Positions 32,919 through 41,369 of a DNA stretch of 64,000 nucleotides are shown here, in pieces. How positions within the stretch are numbered: the stretch's first letter is position 1; every line of letters starts with the position of its first letter. The DNA comes from Mycolicibacterium xanthum (GTDB taxonomy: Bacteria > Actinomycetota > Actinomycetes > Mycobacteriales > Mycobacteriaceae): assembly GCF_019710635.1 (NCBI RefSeq), contig NZ_JAIFZS010000045.1, positions 1-64,000 on the forward strand, given 5' to 3'. The position numbers were made by a program, and so were the translations under genes. A model generated the notes under the pieces. That model saw only the letters and a list, made by a program, of their open reading frames with translations, had not been told where the DNA came from and did no database searches.

Positions 32919-34235
32919 GTGGCGAGCAGCAATCAGCCTGGCGAGGAGCAAACGAAATCCGGGGGGGTGGACCTGGACGCGGCCGATTTCTTCACCGACA
33001 CCGCGCTCGTCACCGACCCGTATCCATATTTCGATGCAATGCGAGCACGGTGCCCGGTGCGTAGTGTGGCCCACCCCGGTGTCGTCGCGGTCACCGGTTA
33101 CGAGGCGGCGGTCGAGGTCTACCGCGATGCGGCGACGTACTCGTCCTGCAATTCGGTCGGTGGGCCCTTCCCGCCCGTGGTGACGCCCTCGCCCGGAATC
33201 ACCGACGTCACCGACGTCATCGAAAGCTCGCGCGAACAATGGCCGTTCAGTGAGTTCATGGTGACGATGGACGGTGAGAAGCACGAAACCCAGCGGAACC
33301 TCCTGCGCAAGCTGCTCACACCACGCCGGCTGAAGGAGAACGAAGAGGCATTGGCCGGGATTGCCGACCGCTGCATCGACGCATTCATCGGCACCGGTCG
33401 CTGCGAGGTGGTCAACGAGTACGGCAAGCCTTTCACGACCTGGGCGATCGCTGATCTGCTCGGTGTGCCAGAAGAAGACCGCGCCGAGGTTCAGCAGGTC
33501 CTGGTCGGCAGCACCATCAGCGTCGTCGGCGAGGAGGAGACCCTCCCGGTCAACCCGCTGGAGTTCCTCTATCAGAAGTTCGGCGAGTACATCGAGGACC
33601 GTCGCGCGAACCCCCGAGATGACATCCTGACCCACCTGGCGAGCGCAAGATACGACGATGGAACGCTGCCCGACGTCGATGCCGTCGTGCGTACTGCCAC
33701 GTTTCTCTTCGGAGCCGGACAGGACACTTCGGCTCGCATGCTCGCCGCTGCGCTTCGAATTATCGCTGAAGACAGAGAAATTCAGCAGCGATTGCGGGAC
33801 GACAGGAGCCTGATCCCCGAGTTCATCGAGGAAGTTCTGAGGCTGGAAAGCCCGACCATGAGCGACTTCCGACTGGCCCGAGTCGCTACGACGTTGGGCG
33901 GGGTCGACATCCCGGCGGGTACCACGGTGATGATCCATCCCGGTGCCGCCAATCGCGACGACAGCCGCTTCGAGCAGCCGACCGAGTGCCTACTGGGACG
34001 TGCGAATGTGCGCGAACACATCGCCTTCGGCCGCGGCGCGCACTCGTGCCCGGGCGGTCCGCTGGCCCGAGCCGAGGGCCGCGTCACGGTGGAACGGTTC
34101 CTCGACCGCACCAGCGAGATCTCGCTCTCGGAGGAGGAGCACGGTCCTGAAGGGCAGCGTCGATACGAATACGATCCCACGTTCATCGTCCGTGGACTGA
34201 GCAACCTGCACCTCGTGCTCACCCCTGTCGACTGA
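32919..34235 (+). CDS. Cytochrome P450
   Basis: 438 residues from the GTG at 32919 (GAAGGAG upstream); the longer frame from 32793 runs through the operators. I-helix FLFGAGQDTSARM, ExxR in EEVLRLESPTMSDFRLAR, heme loop IAFGRGAHSCPGGPLARAEG. It heads a plus-strand set: P450, SDR, ferredoxin, NTF2-like, SDR. The module has the same gene types as the 11614-15943 operon in a different order. Substrate unknown. Confidence 0.9.
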   Translation: MASSNQPGEEQTKSGGVDLDAADFFTDTALVTDPYPYFDAMRARCPVRSVAHPGVVAVTGYEAAVEVYRDAATYSSCNSVGGPFPPVVTPSPGITDVTDVIESSREQWPFSEFMVTMDGEKHETQRNLLRKLLTPRRLKENEEALAGIADRCIDAFIGTGRCEVVNEYGKPFTTWAIADLLGVPEEDRAEVQQVLVGSTISVVGEEETLPVNPLEFLYQKFGEYIEDRRANPRDDILTHLASARYDDGTLPDVDAVVRTATFLFGAGQDTSARMLAAALRIIAEDREIQQRLRDDRSLIPEFIEEVLRLESPTMSDFRLARVATTLGGVDIPAGTTVMIHPGAANRDDSRFEQPTECLLGRANVREHIAFGRGAHSCPGGPLARAEGRVTVERFLDRTSEISLSEEEHGPEGQRRYEYDPTFIVRGLSNLHLVLTPVD

Positions 34236-34266
34236 CGCGCGACAAACCCGAAGAAAGCAGGGATCC

Positions 34267-35013
34267 ATGAGCAGAGTGGCTGTGGTCAGCGGTGGTGCGT
34301 CCGGGATCGGCGCGGCGATCAGCCGGCGGTTCGCCCGACGTGGAGACAAGGTTGCCATTCTTGATCAACGAGGTGACACGCTCAAACAACACGTGTCGGC
34401 CCTGAGCGACGAGGGAGCTGACGTTCGAGGCTATGAGGTCGACGTCACCGACCGCTCGGCCGTGCAGGATGCCATCGGCTCGGCCCGCCGGGATCTGGGA
34501 CCGATCGACATCGTGGTCACCAGTGCCGGCATCACCGCCTACGCTCCGTTCACCGAGCTCAGCATCGAGGAGTGGGAGCGGACCCTCGCCATCAACCTGA
34601 CCGGCACCTTCAACTGCATTCAAGCCGCGATTCCCGACATGATCGACGCCGGCTGGGGCAGAGTGGTCACGATCTCATCGACCGCGGGTCAAGCGGCGGC
34701 ACCCGGACAGGCACATTACGTGGCCTCCAAGGGCGGGGTGATCGCGCTGACCAGGGCGCTGGCAGCGGAGTTCGCCGGCAACGGGATCACCGTGAACACC
34801 ATTCCGCCCGCACTGGTCGACACCCCGATGGCGCGCGCCGCAGAAGCCGACGGAACGCTTCCTGCCAAGCTGGACGACATCGGGGCGATGCTGCCACTCA
34901 AGCGAGTGGGGACCGCCGAAGACGTCGCTGCGGCCTGCGAGTTCCTCTGCTCCGAGGATGCGGGCTACATCACCGGCCAGCAGATCAATGTCAACGGCGG
35001 GATTTACATGTGA
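34267..35013 (+). CDS. Short-chain dehydrogenase/reductase
   Basis: 248 residues. SGGASGIG, ILDQRGDT after beta-2, TSAGI, ISSTAGQAAAPGQAHYVASK with catalytic Ser, Tyr, Lys, and ITGQQINVNGG. It is strongly reminiscent of the SDR at 11614, including the APGQ(A/G)HY and NTIPPALVDTPM blocks, so the two modules share ancestry. Its stop overlaps the GTG of the ferredoxin at 35010, giving translational coupling. Confidence 0.88.
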   Translation: MSRVAVVSGGASGIGAAISRRFARRGDKVAILDQRGDTLKQHVSALSDEGADVRGYEVDVTDRSAVQDAIGSARRDLGPIDIVVTSAGITAYAPFTELSIEEWERTLAINLTGTFNCIQAAIPDMIDAGWGRVVTISSTAGQAAAPGQAHYVASKGGVIALTRALAAEFAGNGITVNTIPPALVDTPMARAAEADGTLPAKLDDIGAMLPLKRVGTAEDVAAACEFLCSEDAGYITGQQINVNGGIYM

Positions 35014-35216
35014 GCGAACGTATTACAGTCCGTGTTGACCCGCGTCTATGCGAGGGACACGGCATTTGCCTCCAACTGGCAGACGAGGTTTTCGATCTAG
35101 GTGACGACGACATCGCCACGGTCACCGACGAGCACCCCGACTCCGCGCATCACGCGGCGGTGCGCGCCGCTGCCGCGGCATGTCCCCGGCAGGCCATCAT
35201 CGTGTCCGAAATTTGA
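35010..35216 (+). CDS. [3Fe-4S] ferredoxin, P450 partner type
   Basis: 68 residues from the GTG at 35010, which overlaps the SDR stop. CEGHGIC with His in place of a cysteine, and CPRQAI, are the cluster ligands of a single [3Fe-4S] ferredoxin. Length is normal. Probable electron donor for the P450 at 32919. It resembles the ferredoxin at 12413 but has a shorter C-terminus. Confidence 0.9.
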   Translation: MSERITVRVDPRLCEGHGICLQLADEVFDLGDDDIATVTDEHPDSAHHAAVRAAAAACPRQAIIVSEI

Positions 35217-35295
35217 ACCGGTTATCCGCAACTACCCAACTGTCGACGACCGGTTGATCTATCAACCTGTCCGACGAAGCGAAGGAGAGCCCGTA

Positions 35296-35691
35296 GTGGA
35301 CGAGTACGGACCTTTGACGAAGAAGGTCATCGAATATGACGACACTGTGCGAAGGCTGGTGTCCGAGGTGAAGTCACCAGAGGACTGGGCACCGTTGGGC
35401 GAGTTCCTGGCGATCGACGAATTCGAAAGAATCGGCCCGTTTCTCGACAAGCAGGACTGGCCGCAGTACGCCGAGATGGTGAACGGATGGGCTCAAGGAG
35501 TCCAATCGTTCGAGACCACGGTGCGCCGCATATCCGAGCTGGCGAATCGGGTCTACTTCGAGGTCGAAGAACGGCACCTCTACGGGGAGGATTGGCTCGT
35601 GGTGAACTCGATGAGCGTATTCGAGTTCAACGAGGACGGGAAGGTTCGCCACCTCGACGTCTACCTACAGTCCGCGCCGTTGACCGGGTAG
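35296..35691 (+). CDS. NTF2-like protein
   Basis: 131 residues from the GTG at 35296 (GAAGGAG upstream). The pattern DEFERIGPFLDKQDWPQYAE and late NSMSVFEFNEDGKVRHLDVY fits an NTF2/SnoaL-like alpha+beta cone fold. No catalytic residues can be assigned. It is in line with the P450-SDR-ferredoxin set, probably in the same operon, and is the second NTF2-like protein of the island after 21158. Confidence 0.72.
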   Translation: MDEYGPLTKKVIEYDDTVRRLVSEVKSPEDWAPLGEFLAIDEFERIGPFLDKQDWPQYAEMVNGWAQGVQSFETTVRRISELANRVYFEVEERHLYGEDWLVVNSMSVFEFNEDGKVRHLDVYLQSAPLTG

Positions 35692-35798
35692 CGCGCCGGA
35701 CAGCTTTTCGCGGGCAGCAGGGAAATCAGCCCGCACCGTCGGCGGAAGCATGGTCGGCCGCCGCTGGATCATCGATCGCGAGAGGGAGGTGCCGGGCC

Positions 35799-36578
35799 AT
35801 GGGAAAGCTGGACGGTAAGGTAGCCGTGATCACGGGTTGCGCGAGCGGACTGGGAAAGCAACATGCGCTCAGGTTTGCACAAGAAGGTGCGAACCTGGCG
35901 ATCTGCGACGTCCAAGAGGGCAAGCTGGACGAGACGAGGCGACTCTGCGAAGAGCGCGGTGCCGAAGTCGTCTCGCTCCGTTGCGATGTCGGCCGCTACG
36001 AGGATCTCGTGGCATTCGTCGACGCAACAGCCGCTCGTTTCGGCACCATCGACGTTCTGCTCAACAATGCGCACAAGATCACCGACCTGCGGCGCTTCCT
36101 GGACTTCAGCGTAGAGGACCTCGACACCGAGTTGACGACCTCGCTCTACGCCTCCTGGCACATGATGAAACTGTGCTTTCCGTACATGAGGGACAAACCC
36201 GGCGCCGGTGCGTCCATCATCAACACCTCGTCAAAAGGCGGGATCGAAGGTACGACGTTTCACGCCGCATACGCTGCGGCGAAGGAGGGGATTCGGGGCC
36301 TGTCGCGGGTAGTCGCGAGGGAGTGGGGAGAGTTCAACATTCGGGTCAACACCATCAGTCCCGGCGGTTGGACCGACAATGTCACCAGCCTGCTACACAA
36401 ACGCAGCCCAGAAGTGCAGGAATGGGCACGAAAAGCGTTCAAGGACAACCCCTTCGGACGAATCGGTGATCCGTATGACGATGTGTCGCCGATCTTCGTC
36501 TTCTTGGCCTCCGATGACAGCCACTGGATGACCGGCCAGAATGTCCATGCCGACGGCGGAGTCTGGATCAGCGCGTGA
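35799..36578 (+). CDS. Short-chain dehydrogenase/reductase
   Basis: 259 residues from the ATG at 35799 (GAGGGAGG upstream). TGCASGLG, ICDVQEGK, NNAHK, NTSSKGGIEGTTFHAAYAAAK with catalytic Ser-Tyr-Lys, MTGQNVHADGG. The NNAHK sequence replaces the usual NNAG, as NNAQG does in the SDR at 26607. Last gene of the 32919-36578 module. Substrate unknown. Confidence 0.87.
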   Translation: MGKLDGKVAVITGCASGLGKQHALRFAQEGANLAICDVQEGKLDETRRLCEERGAEVVSLRCDVGRYEDLVAFVDATAARFGTIDVLLNNAHKITDLRRFLDFSVEDLDTELTTSLYASWHMMKLCFPYMRDKPGAGASIINTSSKGGIEGTTFHAAYAAAKEGIRGLSRVVAREWGEFNIRVNTISPGGWTDNVTSLLHKRSPEVQEWARKAFKDNPFGRIGDPYDDVSPIFVFLASDDSHWMTGQNVHADGGVWISA

Positions 36579-36685
36579 CGAGGGTGGTGATGTCGCGATA
36601 GAGCTGCTGGGATTCCCCGCCGCGATTTCGCCGACATCAGCGCCGACCGGGCGCGGGGCGCTCCGGCCCGACTTCTCGCCCGTTG

Positions 36686-36892
36686 TCATCCGAAGGTCAG
36701 CGCCCGGGCGTTGTCACGCATGATCAGCTTCCGCTCGGCTGCGGTGAACGTCGCGACGTTCTCGAGATACTCCTTGGGCTCCGACATTCCCTCGGCGTGC
36801 GGCCAGTCGGAGCCGAACAAGATGCGTTCCACGGGGATGTAGTGGGCGATCTCCGCGACGTCGTCTTCGACGATGAGTCTTGCGGTGTGCCG
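36686..36892 (-). pseudogene. Amidohydrolase remnant (C-terminal end)
   Basis: The minus-strand frame reads RHTARLIVEDDVAEIAHYIP, then FGSDWPHAEGMSEPKEYLEN and RKLIMRDNARALTFG, stop at 36686. GSDWPH is the metal-site block near the C-terminus of amidohydrolase-2 proteins, which are normally 300-400 residues. Only about 69 residues remain. Homology stops abruptly at about 36892, 50 bp before the divergent gene at 36945, so a deletion removed the rest. Confidence 0.78.
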
Positions 36893-36944
36893 AAGTCTAG
36901 ATTTGATGATGTGATCCGACCAGTTTGATCGAGGCGGAGGCAAG

Positions 36945-37559
36945 ATGAGCAGAACGAATCTGTCGATGTCCATCTCGGCCGACGGATACGTGGCGGGACC
37001 GCATCAAAGCAGCGAGCACCCGCTGGGCGTGGGTGGCGAAGCGCTGCACGGGTGGCATCTCGGAGCTGCCAAAGACCACCCGGTGAACCGGCAGGTCGTC
37101 TCGGAGATGCTGGACGGGATGAAGGCGACGATCATGGGCCGCAACATGTTCGGCCCGATTCGCGGCGGGTGGGGCGATTCACGGTGGCAAGGCTGGTGGG
37201 GTGACGAGCCGCCCTACCACTGTCCGGTCTTCGTGCTGACCCACCACCGGCATGAACCGATCGAGCTCGAGGGCGGGACCACGTTCTTCTTCGTGACCGA
37301 CGGGATCGAATCCGCCTACGAGCAGGCCACCGCAATCGCCTCGGGTGGAGACATCTCGATTGCCGGAGGGGCGTCGTGTGCCCGCCAGGCGATAGCGGCA
37401 GGAATCGTGGACGAGATCGACCTCCAGGTGAACCCCGTCATCCTCGGGGCGGGAGAGCGCTTGTTCGAAGGCTTCGCCGCAGGTACGCCCACGCTCGACC
37501 TCGTGCGGGTACTCGAGGCGCCGGGCATTGCCCATCTGAGGTACCGCGTCGTTCGATGA
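36945..37559 (+). CDS. Dihydrofolate reductase/RibD C-terminal family protein
   Basis: 204 residues from the ATG at 36945 (GGCGGAGG upstream). LSMSISADGYVAGP opens the DHFR-like fold, TIMGRNMFGPIRGGWG is the NADPH-loop block, and ISIAGGASCARQAIAAGIVD with LQVNPVILGAGERLF are RibD-C signatures. The family includes reductases outside folate synthesis; folA function is unlikely. It begins where the truncated amidohydrolase ends, so a rearrangement joint lies here. Confidence 0.87.
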   Translation: MSRTNLSMSISADGYVAGPHQSSEHPLGVGGEALHGWHLGAAKDHPVNRQVVSEMLDGMKATIMGRNMFGPIRGGWGDSRWQGWWGDEPPYHCPVFVLTHHRHEPIELEGGTTFFFVTDGIESAYEQATAIASGGDISIAGGASCARQAIAAGIVDEIDLQVNPVILGAGERLFEGFAAGTPTLDLVRVLEAPGIAHLRYRVVR

Positions 37560-37572
37560 CGCCGCCGGCTGC

Positions 37573-38736
37573 TCAGATCCGGGCCAATTCGGTATCGGGG
37601 TGGAAGAACTTCCAGGAGAACCAGTACTCGTCGGAGATCGCAACGGGGGTGAGGTCGGTGTCCAGCTGCCCGCGGATCCGGTGCCCCCTGAGATCCCAGT
37701 CGGTTTCGGTCGCCGAGTCGTGGAGCAGGAGGTCGTCGGTGAGTGTCAGCGCCACCTCGTGTCCGTCGGCCTGGGCGTGGAAACCGTTCACGGTGCCGTT
37801 CACCGCCACCAGGTAGCAGCCCAGGACATCGTTGCGGACCACCCGGTGCTCGAGCAGATCGTCTTTGAGGTAGACCGGGCGCGGGTGAACCACTGGCGCC
37901 AGCACGCCGACGACACGGGTTCGGGCCGGCAACGATTCATCACGGTCGGTGCGCCTCAGCCCCGGCGTCACCTCGCTGCCGACGATCCGCCGCCACACCC
38001 CGTGGATGGGTAACTCGAAGGGACGCAGGTCTTTCTCGGTGACCCTGACGACCTGGGGGAGCGGGTCGAGGTGCTTGACGTCGGCCCAGGAAAGAATCTG
38101 GAAGGGCACCATCGACAAGGTGTGCGGATGAAGCGGGCCGACGATCGATTCGAAGGTGGCCTGTTGGAAGAAGGTCTTGGTGCGCCGGTCGGCGACGATC
38201 ATGTTGGCCTTCTTGAAGGAGCCGACGAACAAGGGCCCGATGTCGGTGACGTCGAACGGGATGATGCTCCGGCACATGGCGCAGAAGGTCAGTGCCACGG
38301 TCTTGTCGCCGAAGCGATCGTTGACGATGTGGTGGTGGATCACGTAGTCGAGCGGATAGGCCTTGCTAACCCCTTCTGATTCGATGACGGCCAGGTGCAT
38401 GTCGTCGCGGAGAGGCAGGCGCAGCGGATCCTCGGCCATCGCCGGGAAATCCACCGCGCGGAACACCACCTCCTGGTGCAGGCGGTAGGTGAAGACGACG
38501 GCCAGCCCCAGCAACAGCAGCGGTACCAGCGTTGCGAGTGGAAACGCCCCTTCCCGCAGGGTCACCCACCCGACGATGAGAACGCCCGCGGCGAACATCG
38601 ACCACACCGCGGGCTTACGCACGCGGTAGTGGTAGTACACCCAGGTGCTCGGAACCGCCGGGACGAGCGTCAGATAGAGCGCACCGGCGCCGACGATCAG
38701 TGCCGCGACAGCGAGAAAATAGAGCAGCAGGATCAT
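37573..38736 (-). CDS. DUF3179 membrane protein
   Basis: 387 residues from the ATG at 38736 (GAGAGGGA upstream). Three membrane segments in the first about 95 residues (ILLLYFLAVAALIVGAGALY; WSMFAAGVLIVGWV; LATLVPLLLLGLAVVF) precede a large soluble DUF3179 domain with YPLDYVIHHHIVNDRFGDKT and TFCAMCRSIIPFD. The Cys-x-x-Cys and clustered His suggest a metal or redox site. It follows the tocopherol-cyclase-like gene in the same direction. Function unknown. Confidence 0.8.
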   Translation of the reverse strand: MILLLYFLAVAALIVGAGALYLTLVPAVPSTWVYYHYRVRKPAVWSMFAAGVLIVGWVTLREGAFPLATLVPLLLLGLAVVFTYRLHQEVVFRAVDFPAMAEDPLRLPLRDDMHLAVIESEGVSKAYPLDYVIHHHIVNDRFGDKTVALTFCAMCRSIIPFDVTDIGPLFVGSFKKANMIVADRRTKTFFQQATFESIVGPLHPHTLSMVPFQILSWADVKHLDPLPQVVRVTEKDLRPFELPIHGVWRRIVGSEVTPGLRRTDRDESLPARTRVVGVLAPVVHPRPVYLKDDLLEHRVVRNDVLGCYLVAVNGTVNGFHAQADGHEVALTLTDDLLLHDSATETDWDLRGHRIRGQLDTDLTPVAISDEYWFSWKFFHPDTELARI

Positions 38737-38824
38737 CGTGAATCCCTCTCTCCGATCGGCATTCCCGCAGTCGTAGCGCTGTCGGCGGCCCGTGCCGCAC
38801 GTCGTCGGGGGCTGCTGTTCGGGG

Positions 38825-39814
38825 TCATCGTGGACGCGAGCCGATCTCCAAGCCGGCCAGCGGCGACGTGCCGTCGAAGATCGGCCGGCCCCACTCTCGC
38901 ACGCGGAGGTGCAGTCGTCCGGCGAGGTGTTCGAAATCGGCATCGATGTTGCGGTGCAATGCGGGTAGGGGCACGGGTAGCACGTGCGGGCCCTCGTCGG
39001 CACCGTGGCCGTCCACGTCGATCTGGTAGCGCGGCGTCCTGGCGTGCACACGCCATTGCGTGCCGTCGGCAGCGCCGCTGACCGGGGCCGGCGGGGTGAT
39101 CCGGATGATGCGATCGCCGAGGCGCACCACGACTCCGGTCACCGCACGGTTTAGCGGGCCCAGCGCCAGGATGCCACCCGAGAACGCGACACAGACGTCG
39201 GCAGCACCGAAGTCGTGGGCTTGCCCCCACCACCACCGCTCGGGAAATCCGGCACCCCAGTTGCGTTCGCAATAGAGGGTCGCGTCGGTGAATTCCCAAT
39301 GCTGTTGGCCTACGCAGACCGTCCCCGACGCGGTACCCCCGAGGCGGTAGGGATGCCAGTACTGGTTCAGGAACGGGACGCAGGAGAACACGCCCCCACC
39401 ACCGAAAGCCTTGGGCCACAGCCGGGTATCGGAGAACACCAGGTCCAGCCCGGCATCGCGGACTTTCATGTCCAGTCGTCCCATCGACGCATCGACGCAG
39501 GCGTTGTCGGCGGCGGCGCGCACCGCCAACCGATTCCGGTCGGCGGTCACCCCGTCGATGGCCGCGGAGCGCACCATCCCGCCGGGATGCAATGCGATCG
39601 CGGCGGTCGCCCAGTCGCCGCCCGGGTCGCGGTTGGCGCTGCACAGCGCCACCACGACGCGGCCGGTGGCCGCGTCCGAGATCCGCCAGAACCAGCCCTC
39701 CATCTCTGTTCCGTGCGAGGGCACCGGGTCGCCGAACGGCACATCTGCACCGGTACGGCGGTAGACCGCCACCGCGCGACGGTAAGCCCGCGCGAGAGCA
39801 TCCGTCGATGCCAC
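38825..39814 (-). CDS. Tocopherol cyclase-like protein
   Basis: About 329 residues from a GTG at 39814; an ATG at 39856 is the alternative. MEGWFWRISDAATGRVVVAL, SDTRLWPKAFGGGGVFSCVP, YCERNWGAGFPERWWWGQAH and VCVAFSGG match the tocopherol cyclase family as found in some bacteria. In plants and cyanobacteria that enzyme closes the chromanol ring; mycobacteria do not make tocopherol, so the bacterial role is open, possibly a lipocalin-like lipid- or quinone-handling protein. Probably co-transcribed with the DUF3179 gene 88 bp downstream. Confidence 0.75.
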   Translation of the reverse strand: MASTDALARAYRRAVAVYRRTGADVPFGDPVPSHGTEMEGWFWRISDAATGRVVVALCSANRDPGGDWATAAIALHPGGMVRSAAIDGVTADRNRLAVRAAADNACVDASMGRLDMKVRDAGLDLVFSDTRLWPKAFGGGGVFSCVPFLNQYWHPYRLGGTASGTVCVGQQHWEFTDATLYCERNWGAGFPERWWWGQAHDFGAADVCVAFSGGILALGPLNRAVTGVVVRLGDRIIRITPPAPVSGAADGTQWRVHARTPRYQIDVDGHGADEGPHVLPVPLPALHRNIDADFEHLAGRLHLRVREWGRPIFDGTSPLAGLEIGSRPR

Positions 39815-40209
39815 CGTCAGCCCGCGACCCTGCCGACTCGAGACTCCATGCCCCATTGTTGCCCAGGGCAGCCGGCGAGAAACCGCGTTTCGACGCGATC
39901 TCGGCCATCACGGCCGCCGAACTGGCCGCCGGTCCGCTGCTGGCCGGCACACCGGTAGAGGCGGCGAAACGACAGGCCCGGCTGCAGGAAGTCGAATCCA
40001 AGTTGGAGCCGATCCCGTTCGACGCCGTTGCCGTTCGCAGCTACGGCCTTGTCGTGGCCGCGGTGGTACGGGAAGGCAGAAAGCCGCGCAGCCGATTCGC
40101 CGATCTGGTCATAGCCGCGACCGCCCACGCCCACGGGCTGGATCTCTACAGCAGGAATGCCGCGGACTTCGTCGGCCTGGAGGACCTGATCCGCGTCGTT
40201 GCCATCTGA
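39808..40209 (+). CDS. Orphan VapC-like PIN domain protein, degenerate N-terminus
   Basis: 133 residues from the ATG at 39808. The C-terminal two thirds are a clear PIN domain: AISAITAAELAAGPLLAG with the middle acid, RFADLVIAATAHAHGLDLYS with the third, and NAADFVGL. The usual N-terminal LDTSVLI strand with the first aspartate is replaced by DPADSRLHAPLLP, so the active site may be incomplete. No antitoxin lies upstream, and the gene overlaps the start of the divergent cyclase-like gene. Probably a decayed toxin. Confidence 0.6.
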   Translation: MPPSARDPADSRLHAPLLPRAAGEKPRFDAISAITAAELAAGPLLAGTPVEAAKRQARLQEVESKLEPIPFDAVAVRSYGLVVAAVVREGRKPRSRFADLVIAATAHAHGLDLYSRNAADFVGLEDLIRVVAI

Positions 40210-40283
40210 TCCGATCCTGCGGTTGCACGCAGAATCCGGCTGACGTGACTACAACCCAACTACCTGTCGTAGCGCCTCAGCCC

Positions 40284-40346
40284 CGCCGAAATGGCATTCC
40301 GGCAGGCGTTTCTACGGAGAACGCCTGCCGGAATGCCATTTCGGCG
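40284..40346. repeat. 27-bp perfect inverted repeat
   Basis: The arm at 40284-40310, containing GAAATGGCATTCCGGCAGGC, pairs with no mismatch to 40320-40346, leaving the 9-base loop TCTACGGAG. It lies between the convergent PIN gene (end 40209) and TauD gene (end 40375). It could end transcription from both sides, but the stem is far longer than needed and has no T-tract, so a mobile or regulatory palindrome is possible. Confidence 0.85.
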
Positions 40347-40374
40347 ACGGTCAGCGGTCTCGCGATCCCGGTGC

Positions 40375-41331
40375 TCAGACGGTCATCTCGAGGATCCGGT
40401 CTCCTGCCGCGTTGCCCTCGAAGTAGCCCAGGCCGTAGTCGCCCCGGATCGTGGTGCGGTGCATGATCCGCTTCTCGTCGGGATCGTGTCCGGTGACGGC
40501 GTGCAGCATCCGGGTGTTGTCCCAGATCACCATGTCGGTGGGGCGCCATGTGTGGGTGTAGGGCGTGATCTTGGCGAGAATCTCCCGGCACACCGCTTCG
40601 AGCAGCTCGTCACCTTCGGGCGTCTCGGCGCCCTCGACCCCCTCGGCCATCCACGGCGAGACGTGCAGCACCTTCTCGCCGCCGGCGCGGGTCCACACCG
40701 CGGGATGCACGGCCCGCGGCAGCGTCTTGCCGAACTCGATGGTCTCCTGGAGGCGGACGTGCGGCTGGACCTCGCGGAATCCGTCGGTCAGGCCGAAGCG
40801 CATGTCCCGGAAGCGCAGGTTCAGGCTGTAGAGGATGTTGCGGTCCTCGATCTGTTGCCGCAGTTCCGGCGACAGTGCCCGGTAAAGGTCGATGCCGTCG
40901 GCGAACTGGGTTTCGCCGCCCTCGCTGACGCCGGTCACACAGCGCAGGACGCCGGCCCGGTTCAACTCGCTGTTGTAGCAGTGATCGAAGTGCCAGGGCA
41001 GCCACGACGTGACCTCTTTGCCGTCGACCATCACGATGTTGCCCTCACGCGGCGCCTGGCCGATCTCGACGACGCCCGGATGCAAGCCGCCGTCCGCGCG
41101 CGGCACACTCGGAACCGGATGGTCCTTCAGCGGGCCGAACACCGTGCTGAGCTCCACCTGCAGCCTGCCGTCGGGTTCGACGTCTTCGAAGAGGATCATC
41201 CCGCGTTCGTCGAAGAGATCGCTGAGCTGGTCTCGGACCTGTTGGTCGGCCAGCACGTCGAGGGTGACGCCGGTGACCCGTGCACCGAACGAGAGATCCT
41301 CACGGAGGGGACGGACGTGAATGGATGACAT
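40375..41331 (-). CDS. TauD/TfdA-type alpha-ketoglutarate dioxygenase
   Basis: 318 residues from the ATG at 41331. WHFDHCYNSEL gives the His-x-Asp iron ligands, WDNTRMLHAVTGH the distal His, and RIMHRTTIRGDYGLGYFEG the alpha-ketoglutarate Arg. Longer than the TauD at 27387 and not closely similar. It diverges from the IclR regulator at 41421 with dyads between them, so the substrate is likely the IclR effector or its precursor. Substrate unknown. Confidence 0.9.
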   Translation of the reverse strand: MSSIHVRPLREDLSFGARVTGVTLDVLADQQVRDQLSDLFDERGMILFEDVEPDGRLQVELSTVFGPLKDHPVPSVPRADGGLHPGVVEIGQAPREGNIVMVDGKEVTSWLPWHFDHCYNSELNRAGVLRCVTGVSEGGETQFADGIDLYRALSPELRQQIEDRNILYSLNLRFRDMRFGLTDGFREVQPHVRLQETIEFGKTLPRAVHPAVWTRAGGEKVLHVSPWMAEGVEGAETPEGDELLEAVCREILAKITPYTHTWRPTDMVIWDNTRMLHAVTGHDPDEKRIMHRTTIRGDYGLGYFEGNAAGDRILEMTV

Positions 41332-41369
41332 GACTGGCTTCTCCCGGGAGGCGGACCAAAGGTGTATAT

